Shown: in pieces, positions 1 to 8,824 of the stretch
Position numbering within the stretch: the first letter of the stretch is position 1
Layout of the letters: every line of letters begins with the position of its first letter
From: Alphaproteobacteria bacterium
GTDB taxonomy: Bacteria; Pseudomonadota; Alphaproteobacteria; Caulobacterales; Hyphomonadaceae
NCBI GenBank assembly: GCA_018830285.1
Contig: JAHJSB010000024.1
Location: forward strand, 46,461 to 110,460
Length of the DNA: 64,000 nucleotides
Direction: 5' to 3'
The notes under the pieces: model-generated
The model's input: only the letters and a program-made list of their open reading frames with translations
The model's database searches: none
What the model was told of the DNA's origin: nothing
Program-made: the position numbers and the translations under genes

Positions 1-1407
1 CGCTTGCACCGTCTCACCGGCCTTGGCCGCGACGAAATTGGCAATGAAGCCAAGGGCTTGTCCGACAAGATCGCCGACCTGCTCGATATCCTGCGGTCGC
101 GCCCGCGTATCCGCGAGATCATCAAGGCCGAACTCAACGACGTGAAAGAGAAGTTCGCCGTTCCGCGTCGCTCCGCATTCGCGATGGGCGGCATCGACAT
201 GGAAGACGAGGACCTTATCGAGGTCGAGGACATGGTCGTCACCGTCACCCATGGCGGCTATGTGAAGCGTACGCCGCTCTCGACCTACCGGACCCAGCAT
301 CGTGGCGGCAAAGGCCGTTCGGGCATGTCGATGAAGGACGAGGATTTCGTGGTCAAGCTGTTCTCGGCGACGACCCATACCGAGATCCTGTTCTTCTCCT
401 CGGCCGGCATGGTCTACAAGGAGAAGGTCTGGCGCCTGCCTGTCGGCGGGCCGAACTCGCGCGGCAAGGCGCTGGTCAACATCTTCCCGCTGGCCGCCGA
501 CGAGCGCATCGAAAGCGTCATGCCCCTTCCGGATGACGAAACGGCACACGAAGTGCTCGACCTCATGTTCGCCACCCGCTCCGGCACTGTCCGCCGCAAC
601 AAGCTGGCAGACTTCACCCGCGTCAACCGCAACGGCAAGATCGCCATGAAGCTCGACGAGGGCGACGGTATCGTTTCGGTCAAGATCTGCTCCGAACGCG
701 ACGACATCCTGCTCACCACAGCGCTCGGCCAGTGCATCCGCTTCCGGGTGACAGACGTGCGCGTGTTTGCCGGGCGCAACTCGACCGGCGTGCGCGGCAT
801 CCGCCTTGGCGCCAAGGACGAAGTGATCTCGATGGGCATCCTGCGCCATGTCGATGCCTCGTCGGAAGAGGCGCGCGCCTATCTCAAGCATGCTTCGGCC
901 ATGCGCCGGGCCGCGACAGGCGAAGAAGAGGAAATCAGCGAGGACGATGCTGACGAAGCCATCGCCGAAACAGCGCTGAGCGCCGAGCGGATTGCCGAAC
1001 TGGGCGCCGCTGAGGAATTCATCCTCACGATTGCCAATGACGGCATGGGCAAACGCTCGTCTGCCTATGATTACCGAACCACGGGACGCGGCGGCAAAGG
1101 CCTCGTCGCCCAGAACATCTGGGGCCGGGACAAGAAACAGGGGCCAACCAAGCAGGTGTCGCAGTCCTTCCCGGTCAATGATGGCGATCAGGTCATGCTC
1201 GTCACCGATGCCGGCCAGCTGATCCGCACGCCGGTCGACCAGATCCGCATCGCGGGTCGCTCCACGGGCGGCGTCTGGGTCCTGCGCACGGCCGAGGGCG
1301 AGCACGTTGTTTCTGTTGCGCGTCTTGTAGAAGACGCTGAAACCGATATGGATGAGGCTGACAATGGTGGTCCGGTGGAAACCGGCACACCTGACCCACA
1401 AGAATAG
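1..1407 (+). CDS. gyrA: DNA gyrase subunit A, C-terminal part (5' end outside window)
   Basis: Supercoiling subunit of DNA gyrase; only the last 468 codons are in the window and the frame is open from base 1. The fragment begins in the coiled-coil/tower end of the breakage-reunion domain (RLTGLGRDEI) and continues into the beta-pinwheel that wraps DNA. The GyrA box is present as QHRGGKG about 100 residues into the fragment, with a second RGGKG-type blade motif later. An acidic insertion (EEEEISEDDADE) interrupts the pinwheel and the tail is acidic, as in many alphaproteobacterial GyrA proteins. The catalytic tyrosine lies upstream of the window. coaD follows after 16 nt. The sister topoisomerase gene parC is also in this window. 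Confidence 0.97.
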   Translation, partial: RLHRLTGLGRDEIGNEAKGLSDKIADLLDILRSRPRIREIIKAELNDVKEKFAVPRRSAFAMGGIDMEDEDLIEVEDMVVTVTHGGYVKRTPLSTYRTQHRGGKGRSGMSMKDEDFVVKLFSATTHTEILFFSSAGMVYKEKVWRLPVGGPNSRGKALVNIFPLAADERIESVMPLPDDETAHEVLDLMFATRSGTVRRNKLADFTRVNRNGKIAMKLDEGDGIVSVKICSERDDILLTTALGQCIRFRVTDVRVFAGRNSTGVRGIRLGAKDEVISMGILRHVDASSEEARAYLKHASAMRRAATGEEEEISEDDADEAIAETALSAERIAELGAAEEFILTIANDGMGKRSSAYDYRTTGRGGKGLVAQNIWGRDKKQGPTKQVSQSFPVNDGDQVMLVTDAGQLIRTPVDQIRIAGRSTGGVWVLRTAEGEHVVSVARLVEDAETDMDEADNGGPVETGTPDPQE

Positions 1408-1423
1408 GCAACAGGGGGCGCCA

Positions 1424-1921
1424 GTGCATCGTATCGGACTTTACCCGGGAACATTCGATCCCCCGACCAATGGGCATATCGATATTTTCGGACGGGCAAT
1501 GAAACTCGTCGATACATTGGTCATTGGCGTGGCGATCAACGAAGCCAAGAAGCCGCTTTTCTCGCTCGAAGAGCGCGTAAACATGGTCAAGGCCGAATGC
1601 GCCCATTTCAACGGGCCCGGGCTCGCTGAAGTGAAGGTCATGCCGATGCATGGCCTGCTCATGAAGTTTGCCGAAGCGTGCGGCGCGCAGATGATCCTGC
1701 GCGGACTTCGGGCCGTTCAGGACTTCGAATACGAATTCCAGATGACGGCGATGAACGAGCAACTGAATCCCGACATTGAAACCGTGTTCCTGATGGCCGA
1801 TGTTAGGCACCAGGCGGTCGCATCGCGGCTCGTGAAGGAAATTGCGAGCCTCGGCGGCGATATATCGCCTTTTGTTAGCCCTGACGTGAAACGCGCCCTC
1901 ATGGAGAAATACGGTAAATGA
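1424..1921 (+). CDS. coaD: Phosphopantetheine adenylyltransferase
   Basis: Penultimate step of coenzyme A synthesis: 4'-phosphopantetheine + ATP to dephospho-CoA. The 165-residue product has the usual family length. The nucleotidyltransferase motif GTFDPPTNGH is at residues 9-18 and the late SRLVKEIASLGGDIS segment corresponds to the conserved ISSxxxR region. I start at GTG 1424, preceded by a GGGGG run, rather than the longer ORF-track start at 1352, because everything before VHRIGLYPG lies inside the gyrA tail and has no family counterpart. The stop overlaps the start of the cyclophilin gene (ATGA), so translation is probably coupled. Confidence 0.96.
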   Translation: MHRIGLYPGTFDPPTNGHIDIFGRAMKLVDTLVIGVAINEAKKPLFSLEERVNMVKAECAHFNGPGLAEVKVMPMHGLLMKFAEACGAQMILRGLRAVQDFEYEFQMTAMNEQLNPDIETVFLMADVRHQAVASRLVKEIASLGGDISPFVSPDVKRALMEKYGK

Positions 1922-2823
1922 AGCTCGCAACTTTGGTGGTGGCCGCCTCCGCCCTTTCGCTGGGCCTGATGTCGCACGCGGATACGCCGACTCCGGTTGC
2001 GGCTGACGAGGCCGCTACCGCCCCGGCGATGACGGTCGAAGCGGCGAAGGCCGACACCGTAAACTGGCGCGCGGTTGACCCGGAACGCCTGTTCATCTTC
2101 AAAACCAACAAGGGCCGCGTCCTGATCGAGGCCTTTCCCGAAGTTGCGCCCAAGCACTACGCCCAGTTTACCGCGATCATCCGATCGGGTGATCTCGACG
2201 GCACCAGTTTCCACCGGGTGATCAATGGCTTCATGGCGCAGGGCGGCGACATTTTCGCGCTCAAGGGCCGCGAATCCGGCCTGCCGGATATTCCGGGCGA
2301 GTTCACTTTCCGCCGCAACCCGGTCGAAATGCCTCTCGATTCCAGCTTTGGCCCGCTCGATTCCGCCAAGAACGGTTATGTGAACGGCTTCCCGATGGTG
2401 ACGCAGGCCTCGTTTTTCGCTGAAATGTCCATGGACGGCATGGTCGAAAGCTGGATCCCGCATTGCCGCGGCGTCGTATCGACCGCCCGCACGTCGGATC
2501 CAAATTCCGCCAATTCGCAATTCTTCCTGATGCGTGACACCTCGCACCATCTCGACAAGGAATACACGGCCTGGGGCCGCGTCGTTGAAGGCGAAGATGT
2601 CGTTCTCGCCATCAAGGCCGGCAAGGATGCGCTGAATGGCGAAGTCGCCCTTCCAGACGTCCTGATGTCGGCACAGGTCGCCGCCGACCTGCCCAAGGCA
2701 GAGCGCCCCAACGTCTGGGTCGAACGCACGGACGGGCCCGTCTTCACGGCGAGTATCGCCGATGTCGCCGAAGGCCTGGACGTGTGTGAACGTCCGTCGG
2801 TTGCAGCCGTCGTCGAACACTAG
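1918..2823 (+). CDS. Secreted cyclophilin-type peptidyl-prolyl cis-trans isomerase
   Basis: Predicted periplasmic foldase catalysing proline cis-trans isomerisation. The 301-residue product opens with a short hydrophobic signal-like segment (KLATLVVAASALSLGLMS), then an Ala-rich linker. The cyclophilin domain runs from about residue 55 to 250, with the signatures FHRVINGFMAQGGD and NSQFFLM. A loop of roughly 50 residues sits between these motifs, and the C-terminal tail of about 60 residues has no obvious motif. The gene overlaps coaD by 4 nt and is followed after 31 nt by queA, so the three are probably one transcript ending at the terminator after queA. Confidence 0.9.
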   Translation: MKLATLVVAASALSLGLMSHADTPTPVAADEAATAPAMTVEAAKADTVNWRAVDPERLFIFKTNKGRVLIEAFPEVAPKHYAQFTAIIRSGDLDGTSFHRVINGFMAQGGDIFALKGRESGLPDIPGEFTFRRNPVEMPLDSSFGPLDSAKNGYVNGFPMVTQASFFAEMSMDGMVESWIPHCRGVVSTARTSDPNSANSQFFLMRDTSHHLDKEYTAWGRVVEGEDVVLAIKAGKDALNGEVALPDVLMSAQVAADLPKAERPNVWVERTDGPVFTASIADVAEGLDVCERPSVAAVVEH

Positions 2824-2854
2824 CCGCCAGGCGCCTTCAGCGGGCACAGTGAGC

Positions 2855-3919
2855 ATGATGCCCGTGAACCTCGCCGACTTTCATTTTGACCTGCCCGAGC
2901 AGCTGATCGCGTTGCGACCCGCCGACCCGCAGGATTCTGCGCGGCTGCTGGTCGTGCATGGCGACGGCCGGATTGAAGATGCCAGCATCCGCGACCTGCC
3001 GCGCTATCTCTCGCCCGGCGATGTGCTCGTGTTCAATGATACGCGTGTCCTGCCAGCGGCCTTGAAGGGCGTGCGACCGGCGCGCGACGAGGCGGGCGCC
3101 GATGTTGCCTGTGACGTGAACCTGGTCGAACGCGTGGACGACCATACGTGGCGCGCGCTCGCCCGGCCCGGCAAGCGCCTGAAGCCCGGTGACACGATCC
3201 GCTTCGCCGAGGGCTTTTCGGCCACGATCACGCAGCGCATCGACGGTGGCGAGATCGAACTCGCGTTCTCGCTGTCCGGCCCGGAACTGGAACAGGCGCT
3301 CGACGCGCATGGCGCCATGCCGCTGCCGCCGTATATCGCGCGTCGCCGCCCTGCCGATGCGCGTGACCGGGAGACATACCAGACCAGTTTTGCTGGCGAG
3401 GACGCCGCCTCGGTCGCCGCGCCCACGGCTGGCCTGCACTTTACGCCGCGTCTTCTGTCGGAACTCGATACCGCCGGCCTGCAGCGCGAGACGGTTCGGT
3501 TGCATGTTGGTCTCGGTACGTTCAAGCCGCTCGAAGACGCGCAGATCGAAGCGAACCGTCTGCACGCCGAATGGCGCCGGCTCACATCGGAAGCCGCAGC
3601 CCGTCTCAATGCCGCCCGTTCCGCTGGACACCGGTGTGTGCCTGTTGGCACAACGGCCATGCGCACACTGGAAAGCTGCACTACACCAGCCGGCACGCTC
3701 GCGCCTGCCACCGGCCCAACGGATATCTTCCTGAAGCCCGGCGACGCCGTGCGCGCCACCGACGCCCTTGTCACCAATTTTCACTTGCCGGGATCCAGCT
3801 TGTTCATGCTGGTCTGCGCACTGATGGGTACGGATGTGATGCAGGCGGCCTATGCCCACGCCATCGCGTCCGGGTATCGCTTCTATTCCTACGGCGATGC
3901 CTGCCTGCTGCTGCCCTGA
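2855..3919 (+). CDS. queA: S-adenosylmethionine:tRNA ribosyltransferase-isomerase
   Basis: Transfers the ribosyl part of SAM to 7-aminomethyl-7-deazaguanine in tRNA, giving epoxyqueuosine. The 354-residue product is full length for the family. Conserved blocks include FDLPEQLIALRP near the N terminus, VFNDTRVLPA, the mid-protein TYQTSFA...SVAAPTAGLHF region, VGLGTFKP, and the C-terminal TNFHLPGSSLFMLV. The track ORF starts at 2762 inside the upstream gene; ATG 2855 or 2858 is preferred because similarity starts there and the upstream stop is at 2823. The partner gene tgt is not adjacent; the gene ends directly before a terminator. Confidence 0.95.
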   Translation: MMPVNLADFHFDLPEQLIALRPADPQDSARLLVVHGDGRIEDASIRDLPRYLSPGDVLVFNDTRVLPAALKGVRPARDEAGADVACDVNLVERVDDHTWRALARPGKRLKPGDTIRFAEGFSATITQRIDGGEIELAFSLSGPELEQALDAHGAMPLPPYIARRRPADARDRETYQTSFAGEDAASVAAPTAGLHFTPRLLSELDTAGLQRETVRLHVGLGTFKPLEDAQIEANRLHAEWRRLTSEAAARLNAARSAGHRCVPVGTTAMRTLESCTTPAGTLAPATGPTDIFLKPGDAVRATDALVTNFHLPGSSLFMLVCALMGTDVMQAAYAHAIASGYRFYSYGDACLLLP

Positions 3920-3921
3920 TA

Positions 3922-3954
3922 AAAAAATCCCCACGCCTCGGCGCGGGGATTTTT
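3922..3954. terminator. Bidirectional rho-independent terminator after queA
   Basis: An A-rich arm (AAAAAATCCCC) and its complement (GGGGATTTTT) flank an inner CGC/GCG stem. The T tract follows the hairpin on both strands. It lies between the queA stop and the 3' end of the convergent small secreted-protein gene, so it can terminate both. Confidence 0.9.
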
Positions 3955-3973
3955 CGATCGGGCCAGATGTTAC

Positions 3974-4381
3974 CTAGCGTATACGGACGACAACGCGGGC
4001 ATCCTTCGCCTCGTATTTACGGCCACGATCATCATGGCAGAACGTGGAATCGTAGCGGACACGCTCACCGTCTTCCCATGTGTACTGGAAGGAATCGTAG
4101 CAATCATATCCGTTGTAGCGGGCGTTCCACGTCTGGTCGCGCCGCACTTCATGGCGCGTATGCCAGCGGTCGGATTCATAGCCTTCATACACGTAGTGCT
4201 GGTGCGAATGGCGTGCGTGTGGATCGTCGGTGCGAACACCCACGCGGGCATCCACGTCTGTTTCGACGTCAACACCGACGCCGAGACCCAGACCCAGTTG
4301 GGCAGTGGCGGGCAGGATGGCGATGCTCGAGCCGATGCCTAGTGCACCTATAATTGCGATATGTTTCAGGGACTTAATCAT
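3974..4381 (-). CDS. Small secreted protein of unknown function
   Basis: 135 residues. I start at the ATG at 4381 (MIKSLKHIAIIGALG) because AAGGAG precedes it at a good distance and a signal peptide ending at PATAQ follows at once; the track start 96 codons upstream runs into the neighbouring gene's region. The mature part begins with a Gly/Val/Asp alternation (LGLGLGVGVDVETDVDARVGV), then a segment rich in His, Tyr and Arg (HARHSHQHYVYEGY) and two cysteines. I do not recognise the family. Probably periplasmic or surface-associated. Monocistronic, converging on queA. Confidence 0.75.
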   Translation of the reverse strand: MIKSLKHIAIIGALGIGSSIAILPATAQLGLGLGVGVDVETDVDARVGVRTDDPHARHSHQHYVYEGYESDRWHTRHEVRRDQTWNARYNGYDCYDSFQYTWEDGERVRYDSTFCHDDRGRKYEAKDARVVVRIR

Positions 4382-4446
4382 TGTCAGCTCCTTGGTGTTG
4401 CGCCCAAAGAACGGTTGGGCTTCCACAAGGTTCCTGACTGCGTTTG

Positions 4447-4935
4447 CTAAGCCTTGGCCGCCAGTGCCCCTGGTCCGCGCAGCTCTTCCATCGTGCGGAT
4501 CGCCTTGGCTGCCGTGATACGGGCCAGGTGCCGGCCCTTCTCGTCGCGCCAGTCGGCTTCCACCAGGCCGGTCGTCTTGCCGCGGCTGACGAGGCGGCCT
4601 TCGATCGTAATCAGGCCGTGCGGCACCGGGCGCAGGATTCGTGTCTGCAATTCCATCGTTGTGAACCACTCGCCGTCTTCCAGCGCGCTGGCCATCGTCA
4701 TCGACACGATATGATCGGACAGGCCCGCCACCCAGCCTCCGAAGACGCGCCCCTCGTTGATGTCGCGTGAGCCGTCATTTGGCCATTCATAAAGGGTGTG
4801 GCCGTAAGAAACCTCTTTCAGCCAGAGGTCGGGCCGGATGCCGAGATTCTTGATACCGGGCGGGAAGTTCCAGGTGCCGTTTTTCAGGCGGGCGAAGAAT
4901 TCTGACTGCTGGGTGGAAAGTTCGGTACGGCTCAT
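4447..4935 (-). CDS. PaaI-family hotdog-fold thioesterase
   Basis: 162 residues. Hotdog-fold acyl-CoA thioesterase-like protein; the family hydrolyses acyl- or aryl-CoA esters in the cytoplasm. The central helix region reads GRVFGGWVAGLSDHIVSMTMASAL, with the Gly-rich turn and Asp typical of the PaaI/4HBT group, followed by TMELQTRILRPVPHG and a final strand ending in ITAAKAIRTM. The substrate cannot be told. Its start codon overlaps the stop of the CsaA-like gene (ATGA) and the SDR gene lies just upstream, so the three are probably co-transcribed. Confidence 0.85.
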   Translation of the reverse strand: MSRTELSTQQSEFFARLKNGTWNFPPGIKNLGIRPDLWLKEVSYGHTLYEWPNDGSRDINEGRVFGGWVAGLSDHIVSMTMASALEDGEWFTTMELQTRILRPVPHGLITIEGRLVSRGKTTGLVEADWRDEKGRHLARITAAKAIRTMEELRGPGALAAKA

Positions 4936-5303
4936 GCGAGGCGGGCTCCGTTGGGTACGTTAGTGTCGGGCGAGAACATCACGATGGCGCCGTCTGCATC
5001 GGGAAACCCGAGCGTCAGCACTTCCGACATGAACTTGCCGATCTGGCGGGGCGGGAAATTGACGACGGCGGCAACCTGTTTGCCGACCAGCGCCTCGGGT
5101 GTGTAATGCACCGTGACCTGCGCTGAACTTTTCTTCACGCCAACGCCCGCACCGAAATCGATCATCAGCCGCAAGGCGGGCTTGTGGGCGCCGTCCAGCG
5201 GGGCGGCTTCAAGGATCGTTCCGATACGGATGTCGATTTCGCGGAAGGTGGCGAAATCGGTTGGCGCCGCAACTGGAGAGTTCGGTTCGTCAGTCAGGTG
5301 CAT
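4932..5303 (-). CDS. CsaA-like tRNA-binding / secretion chaperone protein
   Basis: OB-fold tRNA-binding domain protein, 123 residues from the ATG at 5303 (MHLTDEPNSP). The CsaA landmarks are FREIDIRIGTI, HKPALRLMIDFG, the motif KKSSAQVT and the C-terminal VLTLGFPDADGAIVMFSPD. CsaA proteins bind tRNA and have been reported to act as export chaperones. The alternative start at 5330 would overlap the SDR stop by about 20 nt and adds residues with no counterpart. It is coupled to the downstream thioesterase by a 4-nt overlap and follows the SDR gene after 7 nt. Confidence 0.88.
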   Translation of the reverse strand: MHLTDEPNSPVAAPTDFATFREIDIRIGTILEAAPLDGAHKPALRLMIDFGAGVGVKKSSAQVTVHYTPEALVGKQVAAVVNFPPRQIGKFMSEVLTLGFPDADGAIVMFSPDTNVPNGARLA

Positions 5304-5310
5304 CTCGGGT

Positions 5311-6075
5311 TCAGCACGTCGCGCCGCCATCGACGACCATCATCTGGCCGGTCATGTAGGCACCCGCTGCCGAGGCGAGGTAAACGGCCGCACCGGCGAT
5401 TTCGACCGGCTCGCCGATCCGCGCCATCGGCGTGCCCGACAGGGCGCTTTTGAGGTTTTTCGGGTCTTCCCAGAGAGCGCGCGCGAAATCGGTGCGGATC
5501 AGGCCCGGCGCGATACAGTTCACGCGGATATTGTCCTTGCCGTATTCGGTGGCCAGGTTGCGGGCGAGCTGGAAGTCAGCCGCTTTCGAGATGTTGTACG
5601 CCCCGATGATCGGTGAACCGCGCAGGCCGCCAATCGATGAGACGAGGATGATCGCGCCGTCCTTGCGCTCGCGCATTTGCGGCATGCACATCTGGATCAG
5701 CCAGTGGTTCGAGATGATGTTGTTCTGGAGGACTTTCTCGAACTGGTCATCTGTGATGCCTTCCATCGGGCCGTAATAAGGGTTGGCGGCCGCGTTGCAG
5801 ACAACCACATCGACCTTGCCGAACGCCTTGTTCGTCGCGTCGACCATCGCCTGCAATTCGTTCTTGGACGAGATGTTTGCGGGTACGGCAATCGCGGTGC
5901 CGTCGCCATGCTTCTTGTTGATCGCGTCGGCGACTTCCTGGCAGGGGCCGGGCTTGCGCGAGGAGATCGTCACCTTGGCGCCCTGATCGGCCATGGCCTC
6001 GGCAATCGCCCGGCCGATGCCGCGCGAAGATCCTGTAATGATGGCTGATTTTCCGGATAGATCAAACAGGCTCAT
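5311..6075 (-). CDS. Short-chain dehydrogenase/reductase (SDR)
   Basis: 254-residue classical SDR, the usual length. The Rossmann nucleotide motif TGSSRGIG is at about residues 15-22, NAA at about 95, the catalytic Ser in LVSSIGG and the YNISK dyad further on, and the C terminus reads TGQMMVVDGG. Arg/Ser after the beta-2 strand (ISSRK) would favour NADP(H), which is an inference. The fabG-like architecture does not identify the substrate. First gene of a probable three-gene unit with csaA-like and thioesterase genes. Confidence 0.93.
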   Translation of the reverse strand: MSLFDLSGKSAIITGSSRGIGRAIAEAMADQGAKVTISSRKPGPCQEVADAINKKHGDGTAIAVPANISSKNELQAMVDATNKAFGKVDVVVCNAAANPYYGPMEGITDDQFEKVLQNNIISNHWLIQMCMPQMRERKDGAIILVSSIGGLRGSPIIGAYNISKAADFQLARNLATEYGKDNIRVNCIAPGLIRTDFARALWEDPKNLKSALSGTPMARIGEPVEIAGAAVYLASAAGAYMTGQMMVVDGGATC

Positions 6076-6202
6076 GGCGCCGCTCCCTCGTGTTTTATGT
6101 CTGGGATGAGGGTAAGGTCTGACGCGCCCTGCCGCTAGGGGTTACCTAGCGAAAGGCGGGAATTAGGTGACGTCGGGTGTTTTGTGCGGATGCGCCGGGC
6201 GC

Positions 6203-7864
6203 CTAGGTCAGCAGGCTCCATTCCTCGGCCAGGATTTCCGCGAGGCGTTCGGTACGTTTGCGCACGACTTCCGGCGTCCAGGCGTCCTGGTCCATCAGGT
6301 CGCGGGTCAGGGCAAAATCGGCGCCGCCGCCGCCATTGAAATAGACTTCCTTCTTGGCGCGATAGTCGAGCCGGTCGGCCTTCTGGTTCACCTTGTTTGT
6401 CAACAGCACGAAATTGCCGAGCGTGTCGCATTGCTCGCGGCGCTTGGCCGGGTCCGGCCATGTAACCATCCAGTGGCTGTCCTCGTGCACATTGCGCGGC
6501 AGGACATGCTCGACCGTCGCGTCCGATTCCGGGGGTATGGTGAAGCCGCCATCAAGCGCTGCATTGAGCCGCAGCGCCATGGCGCGTCTCTGGCCGAATG
6601 TCGCAAACCGGCCCAGCAGGCGCTCGAGCACCTTGCGGGCTTCGTCCTTCGAGATCGCAAAAGGTCCGTTTTTCGCGAGCAGCGTGCGTTCATTGGTCAC
6701 CGCGTCGCTGACCTTGTTGAAGCGCTTGTTGCGCTGGTCCTTGTCGTGGAGCACCAGCTGGATGACGTAGCCGAGACGTTCGAGGCCGGTAAAGAATTGC
6801 GGTGCGATGGGGGAATCGATCCCACGCTCGACGAGAAACTTGAGGGCAGGCGCACGCCAGCTCTGTTGCTCCAACGCGCGCAACTGGTTGAGCTTGTCGG
6901 CGACAAGGGCGGCGTTCGGGCCGTCGGTCACTTTGGCGGTCGTGATCTGCCGATAGGCGGCGACATAGTTCGGCAGCATGTCGTCAAGGAATTTGCGTGG
7001 GTCGATTTTAGACAGGACGGCCTTCTGGAAACCCGCGACGAGATCGCCCTTGGGCGAGCGGTCATGGATCGCGCGGATCTGGCGCAACAGGTCGTCAAAG
7101 GCGCCGCCGCCGAGAATGGCCTCGTGTTCGGCCCAGCGTTCGGCATAGGTATTGGCTTCCTTGACCGAAAACTTTGCTTTCTGGAACAGCTCGGTCTTGA
7201 TGATGTCGTGTGCGTCGGGTTCCTTGCCGCGCGTGTTGAGCACCCTGAACACCTTGAATCCCTGGTCCTTGTCGTTCACGACGACCCGGACCAGCGCGCA
7301 ACCAGTGACAACTGTATCGGTGAGGGCGCGGCGACGCTCGTCCGGCATCTGCTTCAGCTCCTTCAACAGGGCACTCGCGTTTCCAACCATGCGTTGCTGG
7401 CTGTCGCTTTCGCCCGGCTCGTTCCGGAGCGTCTTTGTTGCGCCAAGGCGCTGGATGGTGTCGCGGAAAAACGCGCCGTCCATATAGTTCAGCGTCAGGC
7501 GCCAGTTGGCCGCTTCTCCAAGCATCGGACGCGCATCATCGGCAATCATGGCGTGCAGCGCTGCGGCGCGCTCCAAGTCAGGTTCGAGGTCTCGAAGAAC
7601 GGCCAGCAGGATGGTCAAGGTGGTCAGGCGCTGCTGCCCGTCGACAATCTCCACCATTCCGGACTCGGCGCCATTCACAAGAACGATCGCGCCTATGAAA
7701 TGCGGGATGCTGCTATCGGTTGCTTCGGCAAGGTCGCCGAGCAGGTCGAGGGCTTCGCGCTCTCCCCACGAATAACTACGCTGGTAGGGCGGCATGCACA
7801 GGCGTTCTCCCTGTCCGAATAAACCGCTTAGCGAGCTCTCCTGAGCTCGTACGCCTAGGTCCAT
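6203..7864 (-). CDS. DUF262/DUF1524 protein, GmrSD-like type IV restriction candidate
   Basis: 553 residues. The N-terminal DUF262 (ParB-like, GmrS-type) domain has PPYQRSYSW at about 25-33 and DGQQRLTT at 75-82. The C-terminal DUF1524 (HNH-type, GmrD-like) domain has EHVLPRNVHEDSHW followed by LGNFVLL and NQKADRLDY. Both halves sit in one polypeptide, as in single-chain GmrSD enzymes that use nucleotide hydrolysis to cut modified phage DNA; SspE and other DUF262 defence proteins share the architecture. No other defence gene lies next to it. Single gene, monocistronic, flanked by metabolic genes. The function in phage restriction is inferred from the family. Confidence 0.88.
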   Translation of the reverse strand: MDLGVRAQESSLSGLFGQGERLCMPPYQRSYSWGEREALDLLGDLAEATDSSIPHFIGAIVLVNGAESGMVEIVDGQQRLTTLTILLAVLRDLEPDLERAAALHAMIADDARPMLGEAANWRLTLNYMDGAFFRDTIQRLGATKTLRNEPGESDSQQRMVGNASALLKELKQMPDERRRALTDTVVTGCALVRVVVNDKDQGFKVFRVLNTRGKEPDAHDIIKTELFQKAKFSVKEANTYAERWAEHEAILGGGAFDDLLRQIRAIHDRSPKGDLVAGFQKAVLSKIDPRKFLDDMLPNYVAAYRQITTAKVTDGPNAALVADKLNQLRALEQQSWRAPALKFLVERGIDSPIAPQFFTGLERLGYVIQLVLHDKDQRNKRFNKVSDAVTNERTLLAKNGPFAISKDEARKVLERLLGRFATFGQRRAMALRLNAALDGGFTIPPESDATVEHVLPRNVHEDSHWMVTWPDPAKRREQCDTLGNFVLLTNKVNQKADRLDYRAKKEVYFNGGGGADFALTRDLMDQDAWTPEVVRKRTERLAEILAEEWSLLT

Positions 7865-7974
7865 TTCAATTCCCCTATACAGCTCTATTCCCTAGCCCTT
7901 GCCAAACCCCATCACAACGCGGGATGAACCGTTGGCAATGTGTTTGGGCAAAAGTGTGACGGGAGAGTAACGGT

Positions 7975-8808
7975 ATGCGTCTTGTGAGATTTGAAATTGA
8001 GGGCGTGACACGCTTCGGCGCCTTGCGGGCCGACTCTGTCGTCCCGCTTGTTGGCGACACGATGGCGGCTGCATTGAAGGCCGAAGCGTCGGGCGATCCT
8101 GTCCCCTTGAGTGAAGTCACCCTGCTTGCGCCGGTCGCGAAGCCGGGCAAGATTCTCGGTATCGGCGTCAACTATGCGGCGCATGCCGCAGAGAGTGTCA
8201 GCTTCATCGATACGAAGAAACCTGACGTCCAGAAATGGTTCAACAAACAGGTGACCGCGGTGAACGGCCCCTATGCCGACGTCCACTTGCCCAAGGTGTC
8301 CGAACAACTCGACTATGAAGGCGAACTCGTCGTGATCATCGGCAAGCATGGTCGCCACGTACCGCGCGAGCGCGCGTTCGAGATCGTTGCTGGCGTGACC
8401 ATCGGTTGCGACTATTCGGTGCGCGACTGGCAACGCGCCAGCCAGACCATGATCATGGGCAAGGGGTTCGACACCCATGCGGTATTCGGCCCCGCCATTG
8501 TCACCCTGGACGAGATCGATGACCTGTCCGCACTCGAGCTGCGCACGTTCGTCAATGGAGAGTCGCGCCAGGTCGGATACGTTCGCGACCAGATCCACGA
8601 CATCGCCGCACAGATAGCGCATCTCACGGCGGCGTTCACGCTGGAGCCGGGCGATGTGATCTTCACCGGCACCCCGGCCGGGGTCGGGGCCGGCCACACG
8701 CCGCCGAAATGGTTGAAAGTAGGTGATCGTGTCCGCGTCGAAATCGACTGTCTTGGTTTCATTGAGAACGAAATCGTAAGGGAACCGGGTGAGATCGTCA
8801 TCTGGTAG
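7975..8808 (+). CDS. Fumarylacetoacetate hydrolase (FAH) family protein
   Basis: 277 residues; C-C bond hydrolase, decarboxylase or isomerase fold with one divalent metal. The conserved core starts at KILGIGVNYAAHAAE. Metal ligands are visible in YEGELVVIIGK (Glu-x-Glu) and GCDYSVRDWQ (Asp), followed by KGFDTHAVFGPAIV and the late IFTGTPAGVGAG. Typical relatives act on acylpyruvates, ureidoglycolate or homoprotocatechuate products; the substrate cannot be assigned. GGAGAG lies 6-11 nt before the ATG. The lipoprotein gene downstream begins 16 nt after the stop. Confidence 0.92.
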   Translation: MRLVRFEIEGVTRFGALRADSVVPLVGDTMAAALKAEASGDPVPLSEVTLLAPVAKPGKILGIGVNYAAHAAESVSFIDTKKPDVQKWFNKQVTAVNGPYADVHLPKVSEQLDYEGELVVIIGKHGRHVPRERAFEIVAGVTIGCDYSVRDWQRASQTMIMGKGFDTHAVFGPAIVTLDEIDDLSALELRTFVNGESRQVGYVRDQIHDIAAQIAHLTAAFTLEPGDVIFTGTPAGVGAGHTPPKWLKVGDRVRVEIDCLGFIENEIVREPGEIVIW

Positions 8809-8824
8809 ACTGGAGCTTCCTTGC

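Noticed and set aside
6167-7822. 551-codon plus-strand ORF
   Set aside because: Exactly antisense to the DUF262/DUF1524 gene; its translation has no recognisable domain and no ribosome site. Long antisense ORFs are expected at this GC content.
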